Part shown: positions 25,250 to 34,638 of the stretch, piece by piece | How positions within the stretch are numbered: the stretch's first letter is position 1 | Layout of the letters: every line of letters starts with the position of its first letter | Origin: Denticeps clupeoides | Taxonomy: Eukaryota; Chordata; Actinopteri; Clupeiformes; Denticipitidae | Length of the DNA: 64,000 nucleotides | Direction of reading: 5' to 3' | NCBI RefSeq assembly: GCF_900700375.1 | Contig: NC_041717.1 | Location: 3,545,001-3,609,000, forward strand | Made by a program: the position numbers and the translations under genes | The notes under the pieces: generated by a model | The model's database searches: none | What the model saw: only the letters and a program-made list of their open reading frames with translations | Told to the model about the DNA's origin: nothing

Positions 25250-25756
25250 TTAGTTGTCGCCGCCCAGCGTGTGGTAGACTGGGTACAGGAGGGCCACCAC
25301 GTAGCTGTTCCTGGTGCTCTTCTCGTACAGCTCCTTCACCTGCTCCTCGCAGGTCGGACACGTCTCGTTCAGCAGCTCCATCCAGTCCCCCGTCAGCCGC
25401 CTCGCCTGCTCCTCCGCGGACCGGAAGGGCAGGACGCGGTACCGGGCGAACGACGCGTCGCCGCCGGGCGCCTCCAGCAGCTCCGCGGCGCACTGGCCGT
25501 CGGCGGCGGCCTCCTCCGTCCAGATCTGGAAGAGCACCACCAGGCAGAGGACGAGCAGCCAGCGCTTGGCCGGGCTCTTCTCGGCCGGCGGCAGGTGCCT
25601 GCGCACCGTGGACGGGTACAGGACCCGCGTGGGCTTCCTGCGCGGACGCGGCGGCGGCGGCGGCGCGGCGGGGACGCGCTCGAAGGTGAAGATCTCCGGC
25701 TGCGTGTTGCGCGCCGCGGCGCCGAACACGACCTGGCTGTCCGATCGCGCGTACAT
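25250..25756 (-). CDS. ier3: Immediate early response 3 protein (first copy)
   Basis: Single-exon gene, 168 aa. IER3 (IEX-1) is a short stress- and growth-factor-induced membrane-associated protein that modulates ERK/PP2A signalling and apoptosis in mammals. Visible features: QPEIFTFERVP near residues 19-29, matching the mammalian PEIFTFDPLP motif (an FxF-type ERK docking site); a proline stretch; the basic core RRKPTRVLYPSTVRRHLP; then AKRWLLVLCLVVLFQIWTEE, the single hydrophobic segment followed by acidic residues as in mammals. The C-terminal half (about 85-168) is fish-specific and contains a CPTC pair. The ATG at 25756 follows GGCCGAC and lies about 50 bp from a TATA box. The coding region is very CpG-rich. 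Confidence 0.88.
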   Translation of the reverse strand: MYARSDSQVVFGAAARNTQPEIFTFERVPAAPPPPPRPRRKPTRVLYPSTVRRHLPPAEKSPAKRWLLVLCLVVLFQIWTEEAAADGQCAAELLEAPGGDASFARYRVLPFRSAEEQARRLTGDWMELLNETCPTCEEQVKELYEKSTRNSYVVALLYPVYHTLGGDN

Positions 25757-25805
25757 GTCGGCCGGGATTTAATCTGCTGTGCGTGGCAGTGACTTGCAGC
25801 GCAGG

Positions 25806-25813
25806 TTTATATA
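25806..25813 (-). promoter_or_regulatory. TATA box of the first ier3 gene
   Basis: TATATAAA on the minus strand, 50 bp upstream of the start codon, which predicts a 5'UTR of only about 20-25 nt. The adjoining TTTAAAGCAG is shared with the TATA region of the second ier3 copy. A strong TATA box suits an immediate-early gene. Confidence 0.75.
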
Positions 25814-26179
25814 GTCGCTGCTTTAAAGTCACTTTTTCAAGAGACGCCCATTAAACCAAAGCCACTCCCAAAGCGTCAAATTGCACAAAGCGGAAAAAAA
25901 CTGTTTTTCAAACGATGCGTTTCCTAGTTGGACTTTTTTTATGACTAAGGTTGTGCAAATCGGACACAGCTTAGGCAGCGAGCAAAGTAAATTCCTAGTA
26001 AAGTTGTGTAAAAAGCCATTCAGGGTTAATGCATCATTGTTTTCGACGTTAGACGTATTGAAGGATCTGCTGGTGACGCCAGCCTCACTGCGACATGTCC
26101 TCATAATAAATAAAGGAAATACATAAAAATAAACCGAATAATCTCAATATTCTTTAGCAAACCGCTCTCCAGTGTAGAA

Positions 26180-26563
26180 TCTATCTGTCTGTCTGTTCGT
26201 CCGTCTATCCATCCAGCTATCTATCTGTCTGTCTGTCCATCTGTCCATCTATCTATCTGTCCATCCGTCCATCTATCTATCTGTCTGTCTGTCCATCTGT
26301 CCGTCCACCCAGCTATCTATCTGTCTGTCTGTCCATCTGTCCATCCGTCCATCTATCTATCTATCTGTCCATCCGTCCATCTATCTATCTGTCCATCCGT
26401 CCATCTATCTATCTGTCTGTCTGTCCATCTGTCCGTCCACCCAGCTATCTATCTGTCTGTCTGTCCATCTGTCCATCCGTCCATCTATCTATCTGTCCAT
26501 CTGTCCATCTGTCCATCTATCTATCTGTCTGTCTGTCCATCTGTCCGTCCATCCAGCTATCTA

Positions 26564-26594
<31 letters not shown>

Positions 26595-26639
26595 GCCTGC
26601 CTGCCTGTCTGTCCGTTCATCCGTCCATCCAGCTATCTA

Positions 26640-26706
<67 letters not shown>

Positions 26707-26751
26707 GCCTGCCTGTCTGTCCGTTCATCCGTCCATCCAGCTATCTATCTA

Positions 26752-26798
<47 letters not shown>

Positions 26799-26871
26799 GC
26801 CTGTCTGTCTGCCTGCCTGTCTGTCCGTTCATCCGTCCATCCAGCTATCTATCTATCTGTCTATCTGTCTA
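26180..26871. repeat. Compound tetranucleotide array (CTGT/CTAT/CCAT)n
   Basis: About 690 bp built almost entirely from four-base units: TCTG, TCTA, TCCA and TCCG. Within it a 42-bp block beginning gcctgcctgtctgtccgttc recurs at 26599, 26707 and 26811, and an earlier block containing 'ccgtccacccag' recurs 132 bp apart, so the array has a higher-order period and not only a simple one. Confidence 0.97.
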
Positions 26872-28820
26872 GTTCTTTTTTCATTTTGTAAGCGACACCA
26901 GGAATCTCTGTAGTTTATAGGTAAGTAAATAAATGAGTGCTGAGAGCTTATTTGATATCTTTATGATTAATAACTCTCCTGGGCGGTTATTGTTTTTTTT
27001 GGAAACGTGAAGTGTGTGAACATGAGAAAAGAAACGCACGCCACAAATCAAGTCTCTGATGTCACCGCGCATGTTAATTCAGGGCCGATCGTCTGCTTTT
27101 TCTCACCGTCCAGCTCGGCATGAACAAGGGCCGAGAAATGGCGGTGATGTGGAATGCCCGCGCGCTGAGATGCCAAGTCGAGGTGTGCTGTGTTTGGTTT
27201 AGGATGTGTCTGCGTGTGTGAGCAATTTGTCACCTTTGCTAAAATTACACCCATTGCGCCCGCCTGAACTCTACAACAGCGCCTACCCGACTCATGCCGG
27301 ATTTGCGGCACTTTACGGTGTTATGGTCGGTTTTCGCTTTGCATTGATTGTTCTGGTTTACTGACCAAAGGAACCATTCTTTCCATGCAGATCAACAGCG
27401 GGATTCAGAGGGCAGGTCAGCATTCTGGGAAAAAGAAGCTTCTGGATCGAATTGCGTACGGCTGGAGGGATGGAGGCGACCATGAGCTGATTCAGGGCGA
27501 CAAGCGGCAACGGCGGGATCATTAGCAGACATCGGCGACTGTTGTCGGGGGATCTGGGTCATTGTTGTCGGGGATCATTCCCAATCACACGGAGCGCTGT
27601 GATTGGCTTGGCCCGGGACCATGAACCGTGTGTACGTGCAGTTCATCACACTCATTACTGTTCCTACACCCACAAAAGAGCACGACTTCGGTTTCTTCAA
27701 CCACATGACAACTCGACAAATTACCGTGCAGTCGATGGTTTTGTGTCGTGGTCCAAACTTCTTCCCCCGGGACTTGCACGTCGCCTTAAAGGAACTAAAC
27801 TCAACTGAATCTTCTTCCTTCTAAGCAGATGAGCCACATGCCATTGCTGCAAGCACACATTTATTCAAGCTATTGTTAGCTATACACACACACACACACA
27901 CATTTTTGGCATGTCTTGGCACCACTTCCATTTTTTTCCCCCCGTGGCGGAACGTGAAAGTGTGACCTTTCACTTAACAATGCACCGGCGAACAAGGCTT
28001 TCAGCACTCAAAGCGCGGTGACATCAAAAGAATGAAGCTAAGATGGCCGGTGACGTCGAGCGGCTGAACTGTATAGCCGTGACGCAGCACCACATTGTAT
28101 AGAATATACCCTCTGTTCTGTAATACTCATTCTAATCTCATGGACGTAGATCAGTCCCGGAATCTGTCCCGGAATTTGGGATCTGCATTCGTGACTATGG
28201 TCATGCCTACCCTACCCCTGCCCCGTTGCTGGGTGGGATAGGAACAAACTTAGCAGATACAAGTTTGTGTGCGGTGACTACACACCTATTCACGGGTGAC
28301 AGAACGGAGGAGAGAGATAAGGATCTTGGGCGTTGCCGCTGACGACACCGCTCTGGCTCTGGACGATGGGACGGTTGGTGTCCCAGGCAGGTGTTCCGTG
28401 GCTTGGCGCCACAGGGAGACACTTTTATGAGACAGGTGTGAAAATAAACCTGCACATGATGTCACTGCCACCTGCATTTTTTTTGGGGGGGGGGGGTACC
28501 CCAGTGAACTCAGCGATAAACACGCAGTAAAGCGGAATGAAGGAGTTAAGTTGCGAAGGATGCGAAGTGGTGCCCAGACGCCAGGAGCTCACTGCCGGAA
28601 ACGCGTGGGGATTGCCTCCACGGCTGTTGTGACATTCATGTTTGTGATACTGTGCCGAGATTCCCCTCGTGGCCACAGGATTGCAAGAGTAGGTGTAGGT
28701 GTAGAGTGGGCAGGTAGGTGCAGATAATATAATGTAGGCACGAGTTTATATTCCTTATTGAATCATAATTACTGTTATTCACCTATTTATATGAACATGA
28801 ATGAGTGAGATCTTTAAAGA
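26872..28820. other. Intergenic between the two ier3 genes, no gene recognised
   Basis: Contains a short (CA)n at about 27884-27901 and a poly(T)/poly(G) tract near 28478-28496. No frame has a recognisable domain. The spacing and lack of coding support suggest flanking or regulatory DNA only. Confidence 0.5.
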
Positions 28821-28848
28821 TGTTTAAAGATCTTATTTATGTGTTTAT
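28821..28848 (-). repeat. 28-bp element, copy 2 (inverted partner at 24253)
   Basis: Exact reverse complement of 24253-24280. It lies 978 bp past the second ier3 stop codon. Its left neighbour makes a local palindrome (agatctttaaa / tttaaagatct at about 28808-28833). Confidence 0.8.
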
Positions 28849-29008
28849 CTAGATAGAAATACAAACGTATTTAAAATATACATTTAGTATTTGTTCAAAT
28901 TTTTTGCTCTAAAAGTAATAAAAAAAAAAAAAATAACAGGGGACTTGTGTTAGTAATAGTGACTTATTTAGTAAATTGTATATAATATACATTACTGTAC
29001 TTTCATAT

Positions 29009-29175
29009 ACTAGATTTACATTTGCAGCACTAATCAGACGCCCTTATCCAGAGCGACTTAACAGTTACAGGGACAGTCCCCCCTGGAGACACTCAGGGTT
29101 AAGTGTCTTGATCAGGGACACAGTGGTAGTAAGGTGGGTGTGTTATCCACTAGACTACGACCACTATGACCCATA
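29009..29175 (-). mobile_element. tRNA-derived SINE, family B
   Basis: Well-preserved head 'cagacgcccttatccagagc', body 'gggacagtccccc' and 'gtgtcttgatcagggacaca', ending with the tRNA-like part 'ttatccactagactacgacc'. SINE transcription direction is minus. Confidence 0.8.
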
Positions 29176-29319
29176 TACTTCATATAATATATTCATATAT
29201 AGTATTACTGATTATATTATTTTGATTTGTATGCATTATTTATTTAATTGATCAAAATATTGCTAATGAAATAGATAAAATAATAATAATAACTCAGACC
29301 ATACAGTGTAGTTCAGAAT

Positions 29320-29325
29320 TTTATT
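29320..29325 (-). other. Candidate poly(A) signal (AATAAA) of the second ier3 gene
   Basis: AATAAA on the minus strand about 500 bp past the stop codon of the second ier3 copy, a 3'UTR length similar to that inferred for the first copy. Confidence 0.45.
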
Positions 29326-29644
29326 GCAAATCTCAGACTTACCATAAAAGGAAGCCTTAACAGACACAGATAAAAAAAAATAAAAAAGGTTCTGTTATCT
29401 TGCGGTTGCATCACAGAATAAACCGAGCAGCATTCGATCTGTGGAGGTCTTTGTACACTCATGCGTTGAACTGTTGTCGCGTGTGAGAGCGGATCATACA
29501 CGGCTCATCATAATCACGTCTGCAGAATGAAGTCATGGTTTCTGTGTGCGTACCCCCTTCCCCCTGTCGCCCGTCCGTACGGTAAACCACGCGCCCGCCG
29601 GCAACGCTGCAGCGGAGCAGCTGAGACACGCGCATAGCCAGACG

Positions 29645-29684
<40 letters not shown>
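29645..29684. repeat. (CA)n microsatellite
   Basis: CA run of about 38 bp that would lie inside the 3'UTR of the second ier3 gene. Confidence 0.95.
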
Positions 29685-29688
<4 letters not shown>

Positions 29689-29825
29689 GCCTCTCGGTGT
29701 GTTTTCACTTTTCAGTTACTCATCAAATGGCAAAGTCTGCTGCCCCTTTAAACTCCCAGCACTTTCCCCTCTTCTCGTCAGTGACGGGGTGGTTCGGCCG
29801 AGCCGGCCCACCCCCCCTCCTGCCG

Positions 29826-30233
29826 TCAGCAGTTTACTGTACGTGCCGGTGGGCAGTAGAAGGCCTGACCTCTCGTTTTCTCTCCCCCTGTATCCAGCAG
29901 GGCTGGCACCGCTCCGATCCAGGCCCGAGGGGGCCAATGGCACGCGGCCCTGGCGCTGCCGGAGGTCGCCCGGGGCCGGGCGGGGTCCTTGGGGCTGCGG
30001 GCTCCCTCCTCGGTGTAGATCTGCAGGAAGAGCAGCAGGGAGAGGGCCAGCAGCCAGCGACGGGCGGGGTCAGGCCGCTCTCCGGGCACGGTCCTCTTCA
30101 CCAGCGGAGGGTACAGGACGCGGCGGCGGATGCGGGGCCGGGCCGCCGGAGGCCAGGGCTTCTCTGGCGTCGCTTTGGCCGTCCTGGCGGGGATTCGCTG
30201 ACTGCAGACACAGTGCCTTTCGGACAAACACAT
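29826..30233 (-). CDS. IER3-like protein, second divergent copy
   Basis: A 135-aa frame whose middle part carries the IER3 core: RRRVLYPPLVKRTVPGERP, then ARRWLLALSLLLFLQIYTEE. These align with the first copy (RVLYPSTVRR, AKRWLLVLCLVVLFQIWTEE). The N-terminal PEIFTF docking motif and the long C-terminus of copy 1 are missing; the tail after TEEGA shows no similarity. ATG at 30233 follows a TATA box by about 100 bp. A CTGCAG acceptor-like site lies just inside the frame at about 30203, so an extra 5' exon is possible and the first 11 residues are uncertain. It is either a diverging tandem duplicate or a gene in decay; the intact core and TATA favour a functional copy. Confidence 0.68.
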   Translation of the reverse strand: MCLSERHCVCSQRIPARTAKATPEKPWPPAARPRIRRRVLYPPLVKRTVPGERPDPARRWLLALSLLLFLQIYTEEGARSPKDPARPRATSGSARAACHWPPRAWIGAVPALLDTGGEKTRGQAFYCPPARTVNC

Positions 30234-30328
30234 GCTTCTGGTGCTTGCAGTGGAGCAGCGGAGGACTGGATTTTCAATGCAACTTCCAGGCTGTGCTTGT
30301 TGTTCTCCTCTGCAAGGACTTCTCCTGC

Positions 30329-30336
30329 TTTAAATA
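30329..30336 (-). promoter_or_regulatory. TATA box of the second ier3 gene
   Basis: TATTTAAA on the minus strand, with TTTAAAGCAG shared with the first ier3 promoter. About 70 bp further upstream (30412-30403) CTATTTTTGG on the plus strand is a CArG box with one mismatch to CC(A/T)6GG. SRF control is known for mammalian IER3, so this is a weak but plausible serum-response site. Confidence 0.55.
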
Positions 30337-30539
30337 GAGAAGTGGGAGTGGTCAGGTCACCTGAAAAACGCAGACACCGCCTAGAGTTCATTCTCCTGCC
30401 AGCTATTTTTGGAGACAAACAAGTCAACCTTTTCACTCTTTTAAAACGTGCTACTCCCTTGCTGATAACCGCAGCAACTTGCTGCTGGTAACCGCCGCTC
30501 ATTAACTTCATTACAGTCTGCAGGACATCTCTGCTCAGG

Positions 30540-31032
30540 CGATGGAGCGCGGAGAGGTCAGGAAACCCCTCACCACTTCCCGCACAACCTCTGTAAAGTT
30601 GATGCTGGGAACCGACCCCGTGTGTGTGGGCAATGAACTAAAGGAGGAGACTTTGGTGTCCTCACTGGGAAGAAAATGTCTTTTGGGACCGCATTGCGGT
30701 GCTGCCTACAAACTGCTTTGGGTTTGTGTCCAACAGACCACCGTGTCATTATGCAATTTATTCATTCTTTCCCTGTCTTTTGCAAGAGGCTAATAACATT
30801 TCAAACACTACAAAATGCAGATAACGAAATGCAGATAACGAACAGCAATATTGACGGGACGAGCTACATCCACAGCAAATTTTCTGCAAAGAAAAGACCC
30901 TTCACTGGCAGCCTGTTGGATCCATTAACATTAAACGTTTATTTTTAATCAGTCAATGAAAAAGCACATGAAAAAATACATGGATATTTTTATATAGTTA
31001 GTTCTTTTTTGCCAACCTGTCTGAATTTTAGT
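30540..31032. other. Intergenic, nothing recognised
   Basis: No repeat family member, splice structure or domain-bearing frame was found here. A short tandem 'gcagataacgaa' duplication is visible at about 30814-30842. Confidence 0.5.
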
Positions 31033-31915
31033 TTAGTCTAGTGTTTACGTCAAGCTGTAGTTTTTATTAGTCTTGGTCTATACTCATTTTAGTCTAGTCA
31101 GGTTTCGATTAGTGTTGTTTTTGTCAACCAGTGTGTGGGGACGGTGCTTTACTCAGTGGCACCTTGGCGGCTCGGGATTTGAACCGGCAACTTTCTGATT
31201 ACGAGGCCGCTTCTTTAACCGCTAGGCCACCACTGACCAACGACAAATGCCCAATGCTGGAAATATATCATGTAATATTGTTGACGAATAAAAACAAGTC
31301 TAAATGTGGTTTACAATATAAAAACTGTACAGAATAAAAACTAAAAGTATTAGTTTAGACAAAATGTTATTTCCTTAATCGCACGCATGCATGGAACCGA
31401 TCGGGCAAGTGGTACGGATTGGGTACTGACACGCGTTGTTATCTTCATGCAGCGTTTCCCATTTCTCCCATCCAGTCGCACAAATGATGTCACTTCCTCA
31501 ATTCCCATTCGTGTGTTATCATTTACAATGAAGTGGAAAAGAAAACAGAATGGAAGGGATGTAGCGTATTTTTGAGTATATAAGGTAACAACAATGTAAC
31601 AGATAGATAACTTTGCTTTGACTAAAATGAATGTTTGTTTTTGTCTACCCTACTAGGTTCTTGAACAGGGTTCAACAGAATTGCATAACCAAAAAAGAGA
31701 CTAAAATACATTTTTCATTGATTAAAATGTCATCAGTTTCCCTTAACTAAAATTAGACTAAAATAGTCATGGATAATTCTGAATAAAATAAGACTTTAAA
31801 AAAATAAGTGTTTAAAAAAAAGTCTTTAAGTCTGAAACTTGACTAAACTAAAATGAGTATAGATGTGACTAAGACTTAATAAAAACTAAAGTGACAGCTT
31901 GATGCAAAGACTATA
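31033..31915. mobile_element. Non-autonomous DNA element with long inverted ends, interrupted by a SINE
   Basis: The left end (about 31033-31105: 'gtcaagctgtagtttttatt', 'tatactcattttagtctagt') is matched by the inverted complement at 31835-31915. The arms are roughly 80 bp with mismatches. No transposase peptide is visible. A family A SINE piece (31129-31239) lies just inside the left arm, so the SINE arrived later. The size and long inverted ends fit a hAT-like or similar non-autonomous element. Confidence 0.6.
31129..31239 (-). mobile_element. SINE family A, truncated
   Basis: Contains 'cagtgtgtggggacggtgct', 'gggatttgaaccgg' (B-box-like) and the tRNA-like end 'ttaaccgctaggccaccac'. Only the tRNA-related half remains. 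Nested in the DNA element 31033-31915. Confidence 0.8.
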
Positions 31916-33232
31916 TTATTCGGCTTCTGTTTTTATTTTCATGGCGCAGCGATTATTTCACATTTCATCGCACTTCAGTAGGCTTGCTCTGTATTGTACA
32001 AGCTCGCCCTGGCCAGCATACCATATTATCCCTGACAGAGGAACATTGTGAACATTGGAGGTCACCCAAATCCTCAATATTTCTATAATAAATGAGTGTG
32101 CCTGTAATGCGCTGCAGGCTGGCATAGGAGCTGACTTTCAAATTGAAAAGTGGGGATAATAAAACATGTGCGAGGGGAACCTTTCAACCCCGGTTAGGAA
32201 TGCGAGCGGCGTGAGTCAGTCATATTTTATAACTTGTTTGCAAGCATGTTTACACTGCAGGTTACACGGCCGCTTTATTTATTTATGCGAGGCGGGGATG
32301 ATCCTGAACACCCCCACTGCAGGTGCTCACAGCAGCGCACCCCGCACAAACACACTCAAACTCGGCCGCTTCCTGTCGCCGCTCGCCGTTTTGTTAGGAA
32401 GAACCTGACCCGGACGCTGGCCTTTTCCCTACTTCTTCCTACTCCTTCCGGGGTGCAGCTGGATGCAGCCTCTGAAGGGCTTTTGGGGAAACTAAGGTAA
32501 GGCCTCCAACAATCAAGTCAATTACGGGCTGTCATGCCTCTGAGTGAATACCATCCTTCGGGAAACACACCTCTGGCCCCATGAGTCAATGTCAGGATTT
32601 GACCGCAAAAGCCAGAGAGAAACGTGAAGAATGTCTCGCTCTTTTGATCAGCTGGTATTTTCACAGTATATTACTTTTTCGCACGCAAGCGAGGACCGCA
32701 GAGAGGACGGCAGCCGCTCATCATGCCTTTCTAACACATCTCTGCAATTAACTTCATCCTGGCTTTCAGTCTATAGTCTATAGGCTTATTTGCAAGAGTC
32801 TTCACGCTCAAGACTATTATGGTTTTACATAACATTTGGCCTCTGGGCCTTGAAATCCCTAGAACACATTGAGGGAACGCGTTTATGTATGGTAAGAAGG
32901 TACACTCGAGGTCAAAGGGATGAACTCTTCAGAATTTAATGAAATGTCATTATCAAGAACACTTCAGGGACTGTTCTTGCCCTGGGTGCTTAGTGAATGT
33001 AAAAGGAAATTCTGTTTGTGTGGGTGTGCAATTGGCTTCCGCGTGTCACCTTCGCACAGATGAGATTGTGATCGCCACTGTGTGTTTCATCCGCAGCGTT
33101 AGCCAGATGCCATATCGCACAATCGCAGGTATAGAAGGAATGTGATGCTGCTGATTGATGGACATGTAATTTACCATGCACCTTAGACAGCAAAAGCTAT
33201 TTACCATATGATGACAGTCATTTTTTATATAT
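31916..33232. other. Intergenic, no gene recognised
   Basis: Moderately GC-rich at 32160-32480, with a TGAGTCA (AP-1 type) site at about 32214. No coding exon or repeat family could be assigned. Confidence 0.4.
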
Positions 33233-33401
33233 TGTCATGATCCGGTCCGGCCGGGGCTACTCCAGGTCCGGAGTTTCATGTTGGTCCTGTGTTAATAATT
33301 CCTGATTGTGTTCACCTATGTATGATGGTATTTAGCTGTTATTGTTTGGATGTTTCCCCGTCCTTCTTCCTTCTTCCTCGCCATGATCAGCCAGCGTGAC
33401 A
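33233..33401. mobile_element. Possible short LTR-type fossil
   Basis: 169 bp bounded by 'tgtca' and 'tgaca', beginning 'tgtcatgatccggtccggcc'. The inverted TG...CA ends and the start resemble Gypsy-type LTRs of fish. Only a shortened terminal repeat seems left; no coding part. Low certainty. Confidence 0.3.
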
Positions 33402-33417
33402 CACACACACACACACA

Positions 33418-33566
33418 GGCCAGGTCTCCACTTTTTGTTAAGCACATAACTCCACATGTGTTCATTCATAGTTTTGATGCCTTCAGTGAGAATCTACCAA
33501 CGTAAATGGTCACGAAAATAAAAAAAACACATTGAATGAGATGGTGTGTCCAAACTTTTGGTATAT
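33418..33566. mobile_element. Non-autonomous Tc1-like element, right-half fragment
   Basis: Closely similar to the right third of the elements at 21923-22410 and 49194-49692, from 'ccaggtctccac' through 'gaatctaccaacgtaaatgg' to the terminal 'tgtccaaacttttgg'. The left end and transposase remnant are missing. Confidence 0.85.
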
Positions 33567-34546
33567 CAGTCATCGTTATTGTTGTCACTGAAAGCAGTTT
33601 TTAAAATTCAATAAATGGATTTTAACACACTATTTTATGGCTTTTCATATAATGTCTTCCTTAGGAGTTTGAGCAGTGGAAACCACGCTGGTCTTGTTTT
33701 TTTGCCATCGCGTGTGTCTTCTGCTTTGTCTCAAGGCCATGCTGGAGTCAATAGTGCAGGCAGACAAGGACAAGGTTGGTCTCTGTCTGTCAAAGAGCTT
33801 TTGGTCTGAAGGCAGAAATTACCGGCTGAGGTTAAGGGAACGCGTTAAGGTGTGGCGCCGCTGTGACCCACCACAACGGAGAGCTAGCATGACAACGTTC
33901 CCAAACAGCAACATGCGGTGTCATGGTGTTGTTATTTCATTACACTACAGCCAACACCATCTTAAGGATGAAAATACATTAGAACATGTTGTACACCCCG
34001 AAAAGCATACACACGGCAATTAAAATGGCTTGAACAACGGCAGAACAACACTGTTCTGTGGCTGTGCTCATACAAATTGCACGAAGAAAAAAAGGAACAT
34101 GGCAAGTTTCAAAGCCGGTAAAAAATTGTAAATAACATTTGGTGCCTCATGAAAAAATAACAGTATTCTGTACCCTGACACGCTGGGGGACACGCTGTCC
34201 AGAGACGAGAGGACAATGACCTGCCAGACAATGACCTTTCTGTGCAATGATCTATTATGGAAATATTAATTCATAGTATTTGCCTGAATGACTTTTGGTC
34301 AAATGTAAACAAATATAGAAACTCAAATCAGCCATAAAAAATTTGATAACAAATCTGATTCTAGATTTATTTGTTCACATTTTTTCGTTTATTTATGATG
34401 CCCTATCCTAAATTGTCCTAATTATTATTTTTTTTTTGTCCTTCACAGACCAGCACAAAAAACCCACTTGCTGGTGTAACCTTCATTGAAGACAACCTTC
34501 AGTCAGTCTGGTCATAGTTTTTGATAATGGTTTTGTAATGTGGCGC
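33567..34546. other. Region 3' of tor4a, nothing recognised
   Basis: No domain-bearing frame, SINE or LINE piece found. Some short frames exist but lack splice signals or family resemblance. Confidence 0.45.
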
Positions 34547-34599
34547 TTTATTTTAATCCAGAATGAACAGCGGAGAGGGTTTATCATTTATTCTTTATT
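34547..34599 (-). other. Cluster of AATAAA poly(A) signals of tor4a
   Basis: AATAAA on the minus strand at 34599-34594, 34592-34587 and 34552-34547, 40-90 bp past the stop codon. This suggests a very short 3'UTR. Confidence 0.65.
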
Positions 34600-34638
34600 C
34601 GTTTCAGATCATCTCGCATGTCACATGAACACACATCT

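Noticed and set aside
25202-25792. Long plus-strand frames opposite the first ier3 (about 150-200 aa)
   Set aside because: They are antisense shadows of a very GC-rich coding exon; no known domain, and the minus strand has the IER3 motifs, TATA box and AREs.
26180-26871. Possible CRISPR-like array
   Set aside because: The repeats have no unique spacers; the array is a slippage-derived microsatellite in a vertebrate genome.
29546-30491. Two plus-strand frames of about 263 aa opposite the second ier3
   Set aside because: GC-rich antisense frames including translated CA repeat; no domain and no promoter in that direction.
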